The position numbers and the translations under genes were made by a program. From Paenibacillus sp. SYP-B4298 (GTDB lineage Bacteria > Bacillota > Bacilli > Paenibacillales > Paenibacillaceae), in assembly GCF_027627475.1 (NCBI RefSeq), contig NZ_CP115484.1, forward strand, positions 3,456,001 through 3,520,000: DNA of 64,000 nucleotides, given 5' to 3'. This document shows, in pieces, positions 16,694-25,876 of this stretch; positions within the stretch are counted from its first letter, which is position 1; each line of letters begins with the position of its first letter. A model generated the notes under the pieces. The model was not told where the DNA came from. It ran no database searches and saw nothing but the letters and a program-made list of their open reading frames with translations.

Positions 16694-17619
16694 AGCAGGA
16701 AATCAAGCGGCATATGGAGCGTATGGTGGACGATTACATCTATATTGAAGATTTGAATGCCTATCTGAAAGCCTTCATCGCAGATAAGGAGCAAGAGCGT
16801 GGCTCCTGGTCGGAGATTACGGTCGTCACTCACTATATGTTAGGGGGACAATCCGCACATATAGATCGAATGGCCGCGGTGACGGAATGCGTCATGCTCG
16901 CCCTGGATATTGTCGATGATCTGCAGGATCAGGATCATGACACCAAGCCCTGGATGCAATGCCCGCAGCCCGTTGCGTTGAATGCTATCCTGGCTCTGCT
17001 CATGGGCGCGATCGGAGAGCTGGGTCAGTTGGAGCTGAATCCGCGGCTGCTTGTCGAGATGAGCACCATGATTACCAGATCGGTGAATGGACAACAGAAG
17101 GATGTGACCCACTTTGTCTCCTCGGTGGATGACTACCTGCTCATGACACAGGAGAAATCCGGCTCCCTATTCCGCTTCGCCTGTCTGATGGGCTATGCAT
17201 CCCTGGACTGTACAGCGGAGACGATCGAGACATTACACGATCTGGCCGACTGCCTCGGTCTTATTCATCAGATTGAGAATGACAGGAAGGATCTGGTGCG
17301 ATGGGATCTGAAGAACGATCTGCTCAGCAAGAAGCGAACCTTGCCGGCGCTGTATCTGCTCTCCATTGAAGATGATGCCTTTCGTCTATTCCAGGACTAT
17401 TATGCAGGGAGCATTACCGTAGATGACCTGCTGACGCAGAAGGAGCAGCTACTCCACATGATTCATACCTCCGGGTGTATCGAATATTCCCAAGTGGTTC
17501 AATCGGTGTGCCTGCAAAAAGCGGAAGCGCTCTGCGAGCAATTAGAAGCCGCTTCGCCGTGGAAGGAAACCTTCAAGGAGATTACTTTCGGCTCGTATCT
17601 GAGTGAACAATTCAGGTGA
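16690..17619 (+). CDS. comQ: ComQ-type isoprenyl transferase
   Basis: 309 residues of the polyprenyl-synthetase fold. The first Asp-rich motif is DDLQD (Asp76-Asp80). The second region carries IENDRKDL, a degenerate DDxxD as is usual in ComQ. ComQ attaches farnesyl or geranyl to the Trp of pre-ComX during maturation and export. Start: GTG at 16690, overlapping the comA stop by four bases, with AGGAGGGAG upstream. Its location downstream of comA, instead of upstream of comX, is unusual. A generic heptaprenyl/farnesyl synthase is less likely given the operon and the weak second motif. Confidence 0.82.
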   Translation: MKQEIKRHMERMVDDYIYIEDLNAYLKAFIADKEQERGSWSEITVVTHYMLGGQSAHIDRMAAVTECVMLALDIVDDLQDQDHDTKPWMQCPQPVALNAILALLMGAIGELGQLELNPRLLVEMSTMITRSVNGQQKDVTHFVSSVDDYLLMTQEKSGSLFRFACLMGYASLDCTAETIETLHDLADCLGLIHQIENDRKDLVRWDLKNDLLSKKRTLPALYLLSIEDDAFRLFQDYYAGSITVDDLLTQKEQLLHMIHTSGCIEYSQVVQSVCLQKAEALCEQLEAASPWKETFKEITFGSYLSEQFR

Positions 17620-17686
17620 ATGCATCATAGTTCTATTTCAAGCGTAGACGGCTTTGCCGTCCTTGACGGACAAAGCCATTCAAAAA

Positions 17687-17720
17687 AGTTAGGCGGAAAG
17701 CATCGTTTTCCGCCTAACTT
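17687..17720 (-). terminator. Terminator for the 17773-18057 gene, probably also comQ
   Basis: AAGTTAGGCGGAAA and TTTTCCGCCTAACTT form a 14-bp stem with a six-base T-run on the minus strand. A small hairpin GACGGCTTTGCCGTC lies just before it, near 17647-17661. Confidence 0.8.
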
Positions 17721-17772
17721 CTGTGGCTTGCGGGACCAGCCCGCACATCATGTCTTCATCAGCAGCCTGTGA

Positions 17773-18057
17773 CTACCCCTTCGCCTTGCTGCGGCGAAGG
17801 CCGCGCTCCAGCTTGAGCTGCCACATCCGCCGCTTGGCGAGTCGAATGCGATCCAATTGCTGCCGCGTCTCCTCATCGACTCCAAGCAACGTATACAGAT
17901 TGGCAGCAATGACGAGCAGAGCAAATCCGATCCAGATCAGACCAAACACGGTGGATAGTGTCCCGCCTGCGCCCAGCTCCAGTCTGGGGATCGCAATCAG
18001 CACCATGGCTAACGCAAGAATCAGATATATGGCGTTAGGCAGCTTCTTCTTGTCCAC
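17773..18057 (-). CDS. Small two-helix membrane protein
   Basis: 94 residues with two membrane helices (about 9-27 and 34-56) and a long basic amphipathic tail (LDRIRLAKRRMWQLKLERGL). Start: GTG at 18057, eight bases after AAGGAGG. The frame stays open upstream to 18111 without a better site. No family recognised; the tail may contact nucleic acid or a protein partner at the membrane. Confidence 0.6.
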   Translation of the reverse strand: MDKKKLPNAIYLILALAMVLIAIPRLELGAGGTLSTVFGLIWIGFALLVIAANLYTLLGVDEETRQQLDRIRLAKRRMWQLKLERGLRRSKAKG

Positions 18058-18171
18058 GTTCAACGCCTCCTTCCATACATAAGGGACGGGCGGCACCAGG
18101 GCCGCCCCCATCCCTCTCTACTTCCATATGTATGATAGGCGCCTGCAAAATATGTGGACAGCCTGAGCCTC

Positions 18172-18507
18172 TTACTCGTAGATTCCCTTCAGCGCATCAT
18201 TCATTATTTTATTGACATCATCGAAGATGACAGCGAAGCGGCGCTCCGCTTCAAATAGCTGCTCGATGAGCGGATTCTGGCTAACAGACTCATAGCGCTC
18301 CTCCATCTGATTGAGCTCCTGCTCGCTCGGCTCCTCGCCTGCCATAATTCGCTGCTGCACCGCTTCCTGCCTGCTTCGCAGCTCAGCGAGCAACTGCTTG
18401 GCCTCCTGCTGAGCCTCGACCGCCGCCCAAGCAGCCCTCAGATCGATCACCTCCTGGCTCTGCCTTAATGCTTCAGCCAGCTCATACGCCCTGTCATATA
18501 CCTTCAT
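18172..18507 (-). CDS. yheA: YheA: YlbF/YmcA-family protein
   Basis: 111 residues, all-helical, of the YlbF/YmcA/YheA (Com_YlbF) family. The LRQSQEVIDLR start, the central QQRIMAGEEPSEQEL and the end IFDDVNKIMNDALKGIYE match the yheA pattern. YlbF and YmcA form part of the Y-complex that modulates RNase Y and thereby sporulation and competence; the role of YheA itself is not established. GGAGGAGA lies six bases upstream. In Bacillus yheA is close to yheC and yheD, exactly as here. Confidence 0.85.
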   Translation of the reverse strand: MKVYDRAYELAEALRQSQEVIDLRAAWAAVEAQQEAKQLLAELRSRQEAVQQRIMAGEEPSEQELNQMEERYESVSQNPLIEQLFEAERRFAVIFDDVNKIMNDALKGIYE

Positions 18508-18691
18508 GCCATATCTCCTCCATCATTATCATCATCAGCGCTGCAAACTTGCTCGCTCCATCCGTTTTCTTTTGATCATACCATTCCACAGCGAACCCGC
18601 CAAGCTCTAACCGATTCCCTCCTGCTAATCCCCGCGGAAGCGTGAACATCCCCGTCACAATTGGCTTTGCTTCAGGAGGCTGCTCCGTCAC
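18494..18691 (-). CDS. Possible 65-residue protein overlapping yheA
   Basis: A GTG-initiated frame of 65 residues overlaps the first 14 bases of yheA, which would couple the two. It has a strand-rich middle (LELGGFAVEWYDQKKTDGAS) and ends in the codons that form the yheA ribosome binding site. The start lacks a strong site (CAGGGG only). It could be a small coupled gene or chance. Confidence 0.35.
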   Translation of the reverse strand: MTEQPPEAKPIVTGMFTLPRGLAGGNRLELGGFAVEWYDQKKTDGASKFAALMMIMMEEIWHEGI

Positions 18692-18874
18692 AGATGCCCC
18701 TGCTCTGCCGATGCGCCCACTGGCTCGCTCTGCGTCGCGGCGAATGCCCCGGACTTTTATTTATATGCAACAAATTGGCCAATCACCAAGGGATAGATGT
18801 CCTCATATGATGAAGTAATTGCAAGGCTTCCAACCTTCACACTCGTTACAACTGCTTGTGGAAGGAGATCAATA

Positions 18875-20248
18875 ATGCTCAAAACGAAAGTCGCCGTACA
18901 GATGATCAGCAACGGCAGTCTCCCTGAAGATGCGCTCATGCTTGGCGAGACTTATCTGAAGCAATGGAAAATTCCGCAAGGGCAATCCATTACCCTCAAA
19001 TTCGGCTCCTACAGGCAGCAAGTCAAGGTGGTGCCCGTACCCAAATTCGAAGGCATGCGAATAAGCCACTATCTGGCTGCACGCCTCGGCATGCCCGGCA
19101 GTATGACACTGCGTCTGCAGTACCGGCCCTCGTCCATGACACTGGCACTGGGGCCGCTGATTGGCGTGCTCATCAGCCGCGATTATCCGGGCACACCGGA
19201 TAAACCATTCGGTTCCATTACGTTGTTCTGTAAGGAACTGGTCGACGCATGCAAGGTACAGGGCGCTCATGTCTACTTCTTCACCCCCAGCCAGATCGGC
19301 AGCAGCAGCAGCTCTGTCCAGGGCTGGGTCTATGGCTCGGGCTGGCGCAGAATGACCGTGCCCGTAGCCGATGTCATCAACAACCGTCTCACCTCGCGGA
19401 AGCTGGAGAACAATGCCAATGTGCAGCGCCTGTTGAATGAAGCAAAGTTACGCTATCAAACGCAGGTATTCAATGAGAAGTTTCTGGACAAATCGGAGGT
19501 ATTCGATGCGCTCCGCAATGATTCGGCGCTGCACCGCTATCTGCCCGAGTCTCATCTGCTCCGAAATTATCCGATGCTCAAGGCGATGTGCCAACGGTAT
19601 GCCACTGTGTTCCTCAAGCCGATCCGGGGGAGTCTTGGCAAGGGAATCATCCGTGTCAACCGCACCGAGAATGGAGGCTATCAGGCGCTGTATACGACAC
19701 CGATGGGGACACGCAAGCAGCATTATCCGCAGCTCACCAAGCTGTTCTCCAGCCTCTCGGGCAAAATGAAGACCGTGCGCTATCAGATTCAGCAAGGCTT
19801 GCAGCTCATCGAAATCCAGCGACGGCCCGTCGATTTTCGGGCGCTCGTACAGAAGAACGCTAGCGGCGCCTGGGGCCTCACCTCCATCGTCGCGCGAATT
19901 GCCGGGAGCCAGCATTTCGTCTCGAATCTGGCACGAGGCGGTACGCTGAGTCCGGTCAAGGAGGCCGTCGCCAAGTCCAATCTGTCCGCAGCCGCCAAGA
20001 AGGACGCCGCAGTCCGACTCCAGCGGGCAGCTCTGGAGATTGCCAAGGGGGTCGACAAGTATATTCCCGCCCACTTCGCCGAGCTGGGCATCGATCTCGC
20101 ACTCGATACAAGCGGCCGCGTCTGGCTGCTGGAGGTCAATTCCAAGCCCTCCAAAAATGACAATACACCGCTTAACAGCAATGACCAGAAAATCCGGCCT
20201 TCTGTGCGGCTTATGCTTCAATATGCCCGGCACATTACCGGATTCTGA
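18875..20248 (+). CDS. YheC/YheD-family coat-associated ATP-grasp protein (1 of 5)
   Basis: 457 residues. An N-terminal domain of about 90 residues, shared only with the third copy, precedes the family signature LGPLIGVL (about 91-98), the phosphate-binding KPIRGSLGKG (about 248), DFRALVQKN, and the metal-binding DLALDTSGRVWLLEVNSKPS near 410. YheC and YheD are ATP-grasp proteins associated with the forming spore; YheD localises to the forespore early in coat assembly. Their ligation product is unknown. Start: ATG at 18875 after AAGGAG. It heads a run of six same-strand genes. Confidence 0.85.
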   Translation: MLKTKVAVQMISNGSLPEDALMLGETYLKQWKIPQGQSITLKFGSYRQQVKVVPVPKFEGMRISHYLAARLGMPGSMTLRLQYRPSSMTLALGPLIGVLISRDYPGTPDKPFGSITLFCKELVDACKVQGAHVYFFTPSQIGSSSSSVQGWVYGSGWRRMTVPVADVINNRLTSRKLENNANVQRLLNEAKLRYQTQVFNEKFLDKSEVFDALRNDSALHRYLPESHLLRNYPMLKAMCQRYATVFLKPIRGSLGKGIIRVNRTENGGYQALYTTPMGTRKQHYPQLTKLFSSLSGKMKTVRYQIQQGLQLIEIQRRPVDFRALVQKNASGAWGLTSIVARIAGSQHFVSNLARGGTLSPVKEAVAKSNLSAAAKKDAAVRLQRAALEIAKGVDKYIPAHFAELGIDLALDTSGRVWLLEVNSKPSKNDNTPLNSNDQKIRPSVRLMLQYARHITGF

Positions 20249-20265
20249 CGCAGGAGGAGAACCAT

Positions 20266-21486
20266 ATGAGCTTACCGCAGTGGAACATGGGCATTGAGAT
20301 ATTCGCTCTGCCCGGCCGCCAATCGGCACAGGACGCAGGCCCGACCGCATCACCATCGCCGAGCGACCCGGCCTTGCAGCAGCAGCAGCCAGGGGCGGGA
20401 GAGTCTCCGCTGCGCATGCCTGAGGATCGGCTCTGCAGGGAGCTGAGCCTCTACGGAGAGGAATGCGGCCTGAACGTCTATGTCTTCACGCCTCTCGATT
20501 ATGATGCGGAACGGGGCGTGCTGCAGGGCTACAAGCTGACGGGCGGCAACTGGCGGCGCATGCCGTGTCCACTGCCTGATATTGTATACGACCGCTGCTT
20601 CTACCCGACTCGCATGCAGCGGCTGCGCTCCAGGGCTGCGCTCCAGGGCATACAGCAGCGCCATCCATCGATCCGCCTCGCTACGGAGCTGCCCGGCAAG
20701 CTGGCGGTGTTCCATGCGCTGCGCAACGAGCCGGAGCTTGCAGAGCTGCTGCCGCGCTCCTTGCCCTATCGCGGCAGCGGACAACTGCTGCGCTGGCTGG
20801 AGCGCGAGCCGCACGGTGTCGTGCTCAAGCCGGATAGCGGCATGCAGGGACGCGGCATTATACGGCTGTGGCGCGAGCCGGACGGCCTGCGCATACAGGG
20901 ACGCAGCGCGACCAATGAGCCCTACAACTGTACGCTTCAGCGACCAGAGCGCCGGCTCCCAAGCTTTCAGCGCTTCCTGGCAGGTCGCTCCTATCTGATT
21001 CAGCCGTATCTCCGGCTGAGCGACAAGGAGCAGCGCCCCTTCGATATTCGCGTACTGGTGCAGAAGGATCAGGCGGGACGATGGCGCGTTACCGGCAGCG
21101 CTGTGCGGCTTGGCAAGGCCGGGACACTGACGGCCAATCTGCACGGCGGGGGCTGCGCGGCGCATGCCGCTCCCTTCATGGAGCGCCTGCTGGGCAGCCG
21201 CGAGCAGGCCGAGCGCGTCCTGGAGCGGCTGCATGCTGCGAGTCTGAAAGCAGCACGCACGCTGGAGGGGAGCTTCGGTCGACTGCTTGAGCTTGGTCTG
21301 GACTTTGGCGTCGAGCCTGAAGGCCGCATCTGGCTGCTGGAGGCGAACTCCAAGCCAGGGCGCTCCCTGTTCCAGCTTCTCGACGACCAGCATGCCGCCA
21401 GGCTGTCTCATCTGCGTCCGCTTCAATATGCGCAGCTGCTCTGCAGCCGCTACTCACCTTGCATCGCGCATCATGAAGCCAATTAA
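20266..21486 (+). CDS. YheC/YheD-family coat-associated ATP-grasp protein (2 of 5)
   Basis: 406 residues. It lacks the long N-terminal domain and instead begins with a Pro/Gln/Ser-rich segment (about 20-50) after MSLPQWNMGIEIFALPGR. The ATP-grasp features are present: LKPDSGMQGRGI, FDIRVLVQKDQ, LDFGVEPEGRIWLLEANSKP. GGAGGAG lies upstream and the gene starts 17 bases after copy 1. It is very GC-rich. Divergence between copies suggests specialisation instead of recent tandem duplication. Confidence 0.82.
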   Translation: MSLPQWNMGIEIFALPGRQSAQDAGPTASPSPSDPALQQQQPGAGESPLRMPEDRLCRELSLYGEECGLNVYVFTPLDYDAERGVLQGYKLTGGNWRRMPCPLPDIVYDRCFYPTRMQRLRSRAALQGIQQRHPSIRLATELPGKLAVFHALRNEPELAELLPRSLPYRGSGQLLRWLEREPHGVVLKPDSGMQGRGIIRLWREPDGLRIQGRSATNEPYNCTLQRPERRLPSFQRFLAGRSYLIQPYLRLSDKEQRPFDIRVLVQKDQAGRWRVTGSAVRLGKAGTLTANLHGGGCAAHAAPFMERLLGSREQAERVLERLHAASLKAARTLEGSFGRLLELGLDFGVEPEGRIWLLEANSKPGRSLFQLLDDQHAARLSHLRPLQYAQLLCSRYSPCIAHHEAN

Positions 21487-21615
21487 ACGGCTGATCGTCT
21501 GTGGATGGCACAACTACGCAGTGCGTAGCTATTAGCCGGTTACACGCCATTCAACTTACGACCTTATATAGTAACTTTAAAGTTTCCCTATGGATAACTT
21601 TCAGGAGGTTCCTAC

Positions 21616-22989
21616 ATGAGCTTGACGTTTTGCAATCTTCATTTTTCTCAAAAGCCTAATCGCGTCGTCTATCTGTCCCAGCCGCTCATGAAGCAGCTAA
21701 AGCTGACCGGCAAAAAAACGGTGTCGATCAAGCTCGGCAAGGAGGTCATCACCGCCGCGGTAAAGCCTATCAAAAAAACCGGCCATCACCTGTATGTCTC
21801 CTCAGGCGTCCGCCAGTTGATCCGCATTCCCAAATCAGGCAGCGTCTATGTAACCAGCACGGGAGAGGATGAGGTGCAGCTCGGCCCGCTGATCGGCGTG
21901 CTGACGGACTCCGGCTATGGCTCCACCGGACCGTTCGGTACACGAACAGGCTTCATTAAGCAACTGCTCCGTCTCGGTGAGAAGCAAGCCTTCTTCTTCG
22001 CCTTCACGCCGCGTGACATCAATTGGCAAAATGATACGGTCAACGGTCATTTCGTCAATGCCCAGGGCGGATGGTATCGCAAGATTGTGCCGCTGCCCGA
22101 TGTCGTATACAATCGTCTGCCCAGCCGCAAGGCCGAGACGACCAGCTCGATCCAGTCGTTGCGGGAGCGGTTCATCCGCAAGAAAATTCCGTTCTTCAAC
22201 TGGAGCTTCTTCAATAAATCCGATGTGTACAAAATGCTGGAGGGCGATACAGAAGCCCAGATGCATATGCCTGAATCCATCAATAATCCCACACCCGAGA
22301 AAATCAAGGAGCTGCTGGAGAAGCATCAGTTCGTCTACTACAAGCCGACAGCTGGCAGCCTTGGCAACGGCATCTATCGGCTCACCTATCACCCCAAGCG
22401 CGGCTACTTCGCCCGCTATCGTCGTGGAGGAAGCAATGTGCTGCTGCGATTTAACAATTTCAAGAGCCTGATGCGGATGCTTACCGCGCGCCATGGGGGA
22501 CTGCTCAGCCGCTACGTGATTCAGCAGGGCATCCGCCTGGTAGAGATTGATGGCTGCCCGCTTGATTTTCGCTTCCACATGCACAAGAACGGCAAAAATG
22601 AATGGGTGCCTGTCGGCATCGGCGCCAAAAAAGCAGGACGCGGCAGCGTGACCACCCACATCAAAAACGGCGGCTCGCTCATGACCCCTGAGCATGCACT
22701 GGGCCGCACCTTCGGCCCGCGCGCGGGCGAGGTGCTGGATTATGCCAAGCGGGTCGCCGTCAAGCTATGCCAGTGCATCGAACGCAATTATCCACACACA
22801 CTCGGCGAGCTCGGTCTGGATCTTGGCATCGATCGGGATGGCGAGGTGTACATGTTCGAGGCCAACGCCAAGCCAGGGCGCTCCATCTTCAAGCATCCTG
22901 CCCTCAAGGAAGAGGGACGCGCATCGCTAACCTATATCCTGGAGCATTGCCTGTTCCTGAGTCGGTTCCGCAGGAGGGAGAACGGATGA
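21616..22989 (+). CDS. YheC/YheD-family coat-associated ATP-grasp protein (3 of 5)
   Basis: 457 residues. Like copy 1 it has the extra N-terminal beta-rich domain (about 1-90) followed by QLGPLIGVLTDSGYG. ATP-grasp motifs: YYKPTAGSLGNGIYRL, LDFRFHMHKNG and LDLGIDRDGEVYMFEANAKP. GGAGGTT upstream of the ATG. The stop overlaps the start of copy 4 (ATGA), so they are translationally coupled. Confidence 0.83.
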   Translation: MSLTFCNLHFSQKPNRVVYLSQPLMKQLKLTGKKTVSIKLGKEVITAAVKPIKKTGHHLYVSSGVRQLIRIPKSGSVYVTSTGEDEVQLGPLIGVLTDSGYGSTGPFGTRTGFIKQLLRLGEKQAFFFAFTPRDINWQNDTVNGHFVNAQGGWYRKIVPLPDVVYNRLPSRKAETTSSIQSLRERFIRKKIPFFNWSFFNKSDVYKMLEGDTEAQMHMPESINNPTPEKIKELLEKHQFVYYKPTAGSLGNGIYRLTYHPKRGYFARYRRGGSNVLLRFNNFKSLMRMLTARHGGLLSRYVIQQGIRLVEIDGCPLDFRFHMHKNGKNEWVPVGIGAKKAGRGSVTTHIKNGGSLMTPEHALGRTFGPRAGEVLDYAKRVAVKLCQCIERNYPHTLGELGLDLGIDRDGEVYMFEANAKPGRSIFKHPALKEEGRASLTYILEHCLFLSRFRRRENG

Positions 22990-24143
22990 ACCTCAAATGG
23001 ATCGAGGAGGCGGACAGCTTCGAGCTACACAGCACCAAGCCAGTACTCGCCATTCTGACCGTTGAAGATGAGCTTCAGCTCTTCCGCGGCAACCGAAGCA
23101 ACTTTGCCGATCTGCTGCAGACCGGCAAGGAGCTGGGGTTCATAACCTATGTCGTCACAACGAAGGATTTGCTGCTGAACAAGCGCAGAGTGAAAGGCTA
23201 TGCCTATGCCGAAGACACGAACACCTGGCATCAGCGCCAGTTCCCGCTGCCGGATATTATCTATAACCGGATTCCCTATCGGGAGGATGAGATTCAGCCG
23301 ACTGTTCGCCGCAAGCTGGCGGCGATCGCTCAGCATCCGGCGATTCGTCTGTTCAATCCGAAGTTTTTTGATAAATGGAGCCTGTTCGAATGGCTGAAGC
23401 TGTCCAAGAGCACGCAACCGTTCATTCCCGGCACCCGCAAGCTGATGAGCGCAGCCGGGCTGAAGCGGATGCTCGCCAAATACCCCTATCTCTATCTGAA
23501 GCCGATCGGCGGCAAGGCGGGCATGGGGATCATGACAATACGACTTCAGCCGGAGAAGCCGAAGCCCTACCGACTGCGGGTACAGGCGAAGAAGAAAAGC
23601 ATCACTTATCGCTGCTCCACGCTAAGCACACTGTGGACACGAATCAAGAAGCAGAGCTCCGGCACAGCCTATATCGCACAACAAGGCATCGAGCTTGCCT
23701 CCTTCCATGACCGCCGCTTCGATCTGAGAGCGCTCGTGCAGAAGAACCGGCTCGGGCAATGGGATCTGACGGGCATCGGCGCGCGTGTGGCTGGTCCCAA
23801 CAGCATCACCACCCATGTCCCGCGCGGCGGCAGCATCGAGGAGCCAGAGAAGCTGCTGGTCACTGCCTTCGGCTCCGAGCAGGCGCGGCGCATCCTCGTG
23901 CGAGTGAAGCAGACGGCACTGCTCATTGCCAAGCAGATTGAGCGGGGGAGCAAATCGACGCTTGGCGAGATGTCGATGGATCTTGGCATTGATGTCGGGG
24001 GCAATGTGTGGTTTTTTGAAGCCAATTCGAAGCCGATGAAGTTCGACGAGCCGCATATTCGCAAAAAATCATTAGAGCGCATCTACCACTATGGAATGTA
24101 TCTCAATAAGCGCAAACGGCAGGCCCAGGCTCAGGAAGGCTAA
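22986..24143 (+). CDS. YheC/YheD-family coat-associated ATP-grasp protein (4 of 5)
   Basis: 385 residues, the short form without the N-terminal beta domain; it starts MNLKWIEEADSFELHSTKPV. ATP-grasp motifs: YLKPIGGKAGMGIMTI, FDLRALVQKNR, MDLGIDVGGNVWFFEANSKP. The ATG at 22986 overlaps the previous stop by four bases, with AGGAGGGAG upstream; an open frame extending further upstream is only the overlap with copy 3. Confidence 0.83.
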   Translation: MNLKWIEEADSFELHSTKPVLAILTVEDELQLFRGNRSNFADLLQTGKELGFITYVVTTKDLLLNKRRVKGYAYAEDTNTWHQRQFPLPDIIYNRIPYREDEIQPTVRRKLAAIAQHPAIRLFNPKFFDKWSLFEWLKLSKSTQPFIPGTRKLMSAAGLKRMLAKYPYLYLKPIGGKAGMGIMTIRLQPEKPKPYRLRVQAKKKSITYRCSTLSTLWTRIKKQSSGTAYIAQQGIELASFHDRRFDLRALVQKNRLGQWDLTGIGARVAGPNSITTHVPRGGSIEEPEKLLVTAFGSEQARRILVRVKQTALLIAKQIERGSKSTLGEMSMDLGIDVGGNVWFFEANSKPMKFDEPHIRKKSLERIYHYGMYLNKRKRQAQAQEG

Positions 24144-24173
24144 CCGTGGCGCAACAATGACGCAGGGGGCATC

Positions 24174-24728
24174 ATGGATGAGATCAAGGAACAGCTAGGA
24201 GCAGGTGACGCCTCAAGCTTGAGCATTCAGCTTATAACCGGAGAGAGATGGGTCTTGCTGCGGCCGCGGTTGCTTGCCTTCCTCGCGCGCGTCGGCGACA
24301 AGCGGATCACCGTCGCGGCACTGGCCGCACTGCGCCAACTGGAGCCTCGCCAATTGGCCGCCCCCGGTTATGCCGTTGCGGCTGCGCTGGAGCAGGGACG
24401 ACTCGTCGGCTTCGCCGCAGCGCTTCAGCATGGGCAAGAAGCATGCCTGCTTGCAGTGCACCCGCAGTACCGCGGTCGGGGCATCGGCAGTCTGCTGCTG
24501 CAGGCGATGCTGCGGCGATGCGGCTGGCTGCAGGGAGAGGTGGCGCTGGATAATACGTCCAGCCTTGCCGCCTGCTTCCGCTGCGGCATGAAGGCTGTCG
24601 CCCTGCTGAGAGGACCGACAGGCAAGCCTACATTGCGAATGGAGGGTGCCTGGCAACCGGGCAGCCGACGCATAGCAACACTAGAAGAGGAGGGAACCCG
24701 GTGGCAAAGCCCGTCCTCGGGATTATGA
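24174..24728 (+). CDS. GNAT-family N-acetyltransferase inside the YheC/D array
   Basis: 184 residues. The acetyl-CoA-binding motif VHPQYRGRGIGSLLLQAM lies at about 98-115, followed by the usual strand (EVALDNTSSLAACFRCGMK). The substrate is unknown. It starts 30 bases after copy 4 (AGGGGG ribosome binding site), and its last 28 bases overlap copy 5, so it belongs to the same transcript and may act on the same spore product or protein. Confidence 0.75.
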   Translation: MDEIKEQLGAGDASSLSIQLITGERWVLLRPRLLAFLARVGDKRITVAALAALRQLEPRQLAAPGYAVAAALEQGRLVGFAAALQHGQEACLLAVHPQYRGRGIGSLLLQAMLRRCGWLQGEVALDNTSSLAACFRCGMKAVALLRGPTGKPTLRMEGAWQPGSRRIATLEEEGTRWQSPSSGL

Positions 24729-25876
24729 CATTATATCTGAATGATAACCGTTTCCTGGAGGAACGAAGCGTATACCAGAAGATGATTGCCGCCGGCAAGA
24801 AGCTGGGGCTGGAGGTATTCGTGTTCACTCCACAGGACGTGAATTATAAGCAGCATCGCATACAAGGCATGTTCTATGACACACAGAGCAAAGCCTGGTC
24901 AAGACGGTGGTGCGCCTTTCCCCATATGATCTACGATCGGTGCCGCATCCAGCGCAGCCATCGCTTCGAGCAGCTCAAGCGGTTCCGAGCCAAATACGGA
25001 CACCTGACCTTTCTGAACCGTCCGCTACGCAACAAATGGACGGTCTACAAGACACTGTATGCGGACAGCCGCTTCCGTCCCTATCTGCCGGAGACGCGCA
25101 TGATGGACAGCAGTCGGGATATTAGCGAGATGGTAGCGAAGTATCCGCTGCTCTACGTCAAGCCGATCAATGGCACAGGCGGACGCGGCATATTGCGAAT
25201 CGAGCGCTCCGGCACGCGAAGCAAGTCTGGGCGCAGCAGCCGCTCGGGTCGTACCTGGCTCATTCAAGGGCGGGACCATTCACGGCGCATCATTAGCCCG
25301 GAGAAGGTGTCGCTCCCCTCGCTCCAGCAGAAGCTGTCTGGCTGGGGGATGAAGGGCACACGCTATATTATTCAGCGGGGCATTCAGCTCAAGCTTCCCA
25401 ACGGACGCGTACATGATTATCGGATGCTGGTGCAGAAGAACCGCAATGGCGAATGGGAACCCACCGGCTGCGCTGGACGCATCGGCCCGAAGGGAAGCAT
25501 AACATCGAACCTGCATGGCGGCGGCCGAGCAGCAGGAATGCGCGCATTGCTTGGACAGTGGATCGGGAATGAGGATAAGATCACAGCTATCGAGCAGGAA
25601 GCGGAGGAGATCAGCGTCCTGATCGCCAAGCATCTGGAGCAGTCCTATGGACATCTATGCGAGCTGGCGCTGGATCTGGCCATCGACCAGCGGGGCAACA
25701 TCTTTCTGCTGGAGGTCAACCCCAAGCCGGCGCGCGAGGTGTTCGCCCAAGCCGGAGAGAAGGCAACCTACCGCAATGCGCTGATTCGACCGCTCGAATA
25801 CGCGCTCTGGTTATATGGACAGAAGTCGCGCCGCAGACAGAAGACGATCGGCATGGCTCGCGACCAAGAGATGTAG
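24701..25876 (+). CDS. YheC/YheD-family coat-associated ATP-grasp protein (5 of 5)
   Basis: 391 residues, short form, beginning MAKPVLGIMTLYLNDNRFLE. ATP-grasp motifs: YVKPINGTGGRGILRI, YRMLVQKNRNGEWEPTG, LDLAIDQRGNIFLLEVNPKP. A Ser/Arg/Gly-rich insertion (GTRSKSGRSSRSGR) follows the phosphate-binding loop. The GTG start at 24701 lies after GAGGAGGGA within the end of the GNAT gene. It ends the array. Confidence 0.82.
   Translation: MAKPVLGIMTLYLNDNRFLEERSVYQKMIAAGKKLGLEVFVFTPQDVNYKQHRIQGMFYDTQSKAWSRRWCAFPHMIYDRCRIQRSHRFEQLKRFRAKYGHLTFLNRPLRNKWTVYKTLYADSRFRPYLPETRMMDSSRDISEMVAKYPLLYVKPINGTGGRGILRIERSGTRSKSGRSSRSGRTWLIQGRDHSRRIISPEKVSLPSLQQKLSGWGMKGTRYIIQRGIQLKLPNGRVHDYRMLVQKNRNGEWEPTGCAGRIGPKGSITSNLHGGGRAAGMRALLGQWIGNEDKITAIEQEAEEISVLIAKHLEQSYGHLCELALDLAIDQRGNIFLLEVNPKPAREVFAQAGEKATYRNALIRPLEYALWLYGQKSRRRQKTIGMARDQEM

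Noticed and set aside
20350-21426. Minus-strand open frame (about 358 codons) opposite the second YheC/D gene
   Set aside because: Shadow in very GC-rich DNA; low-complexity Ala/Gln/Arg composition.
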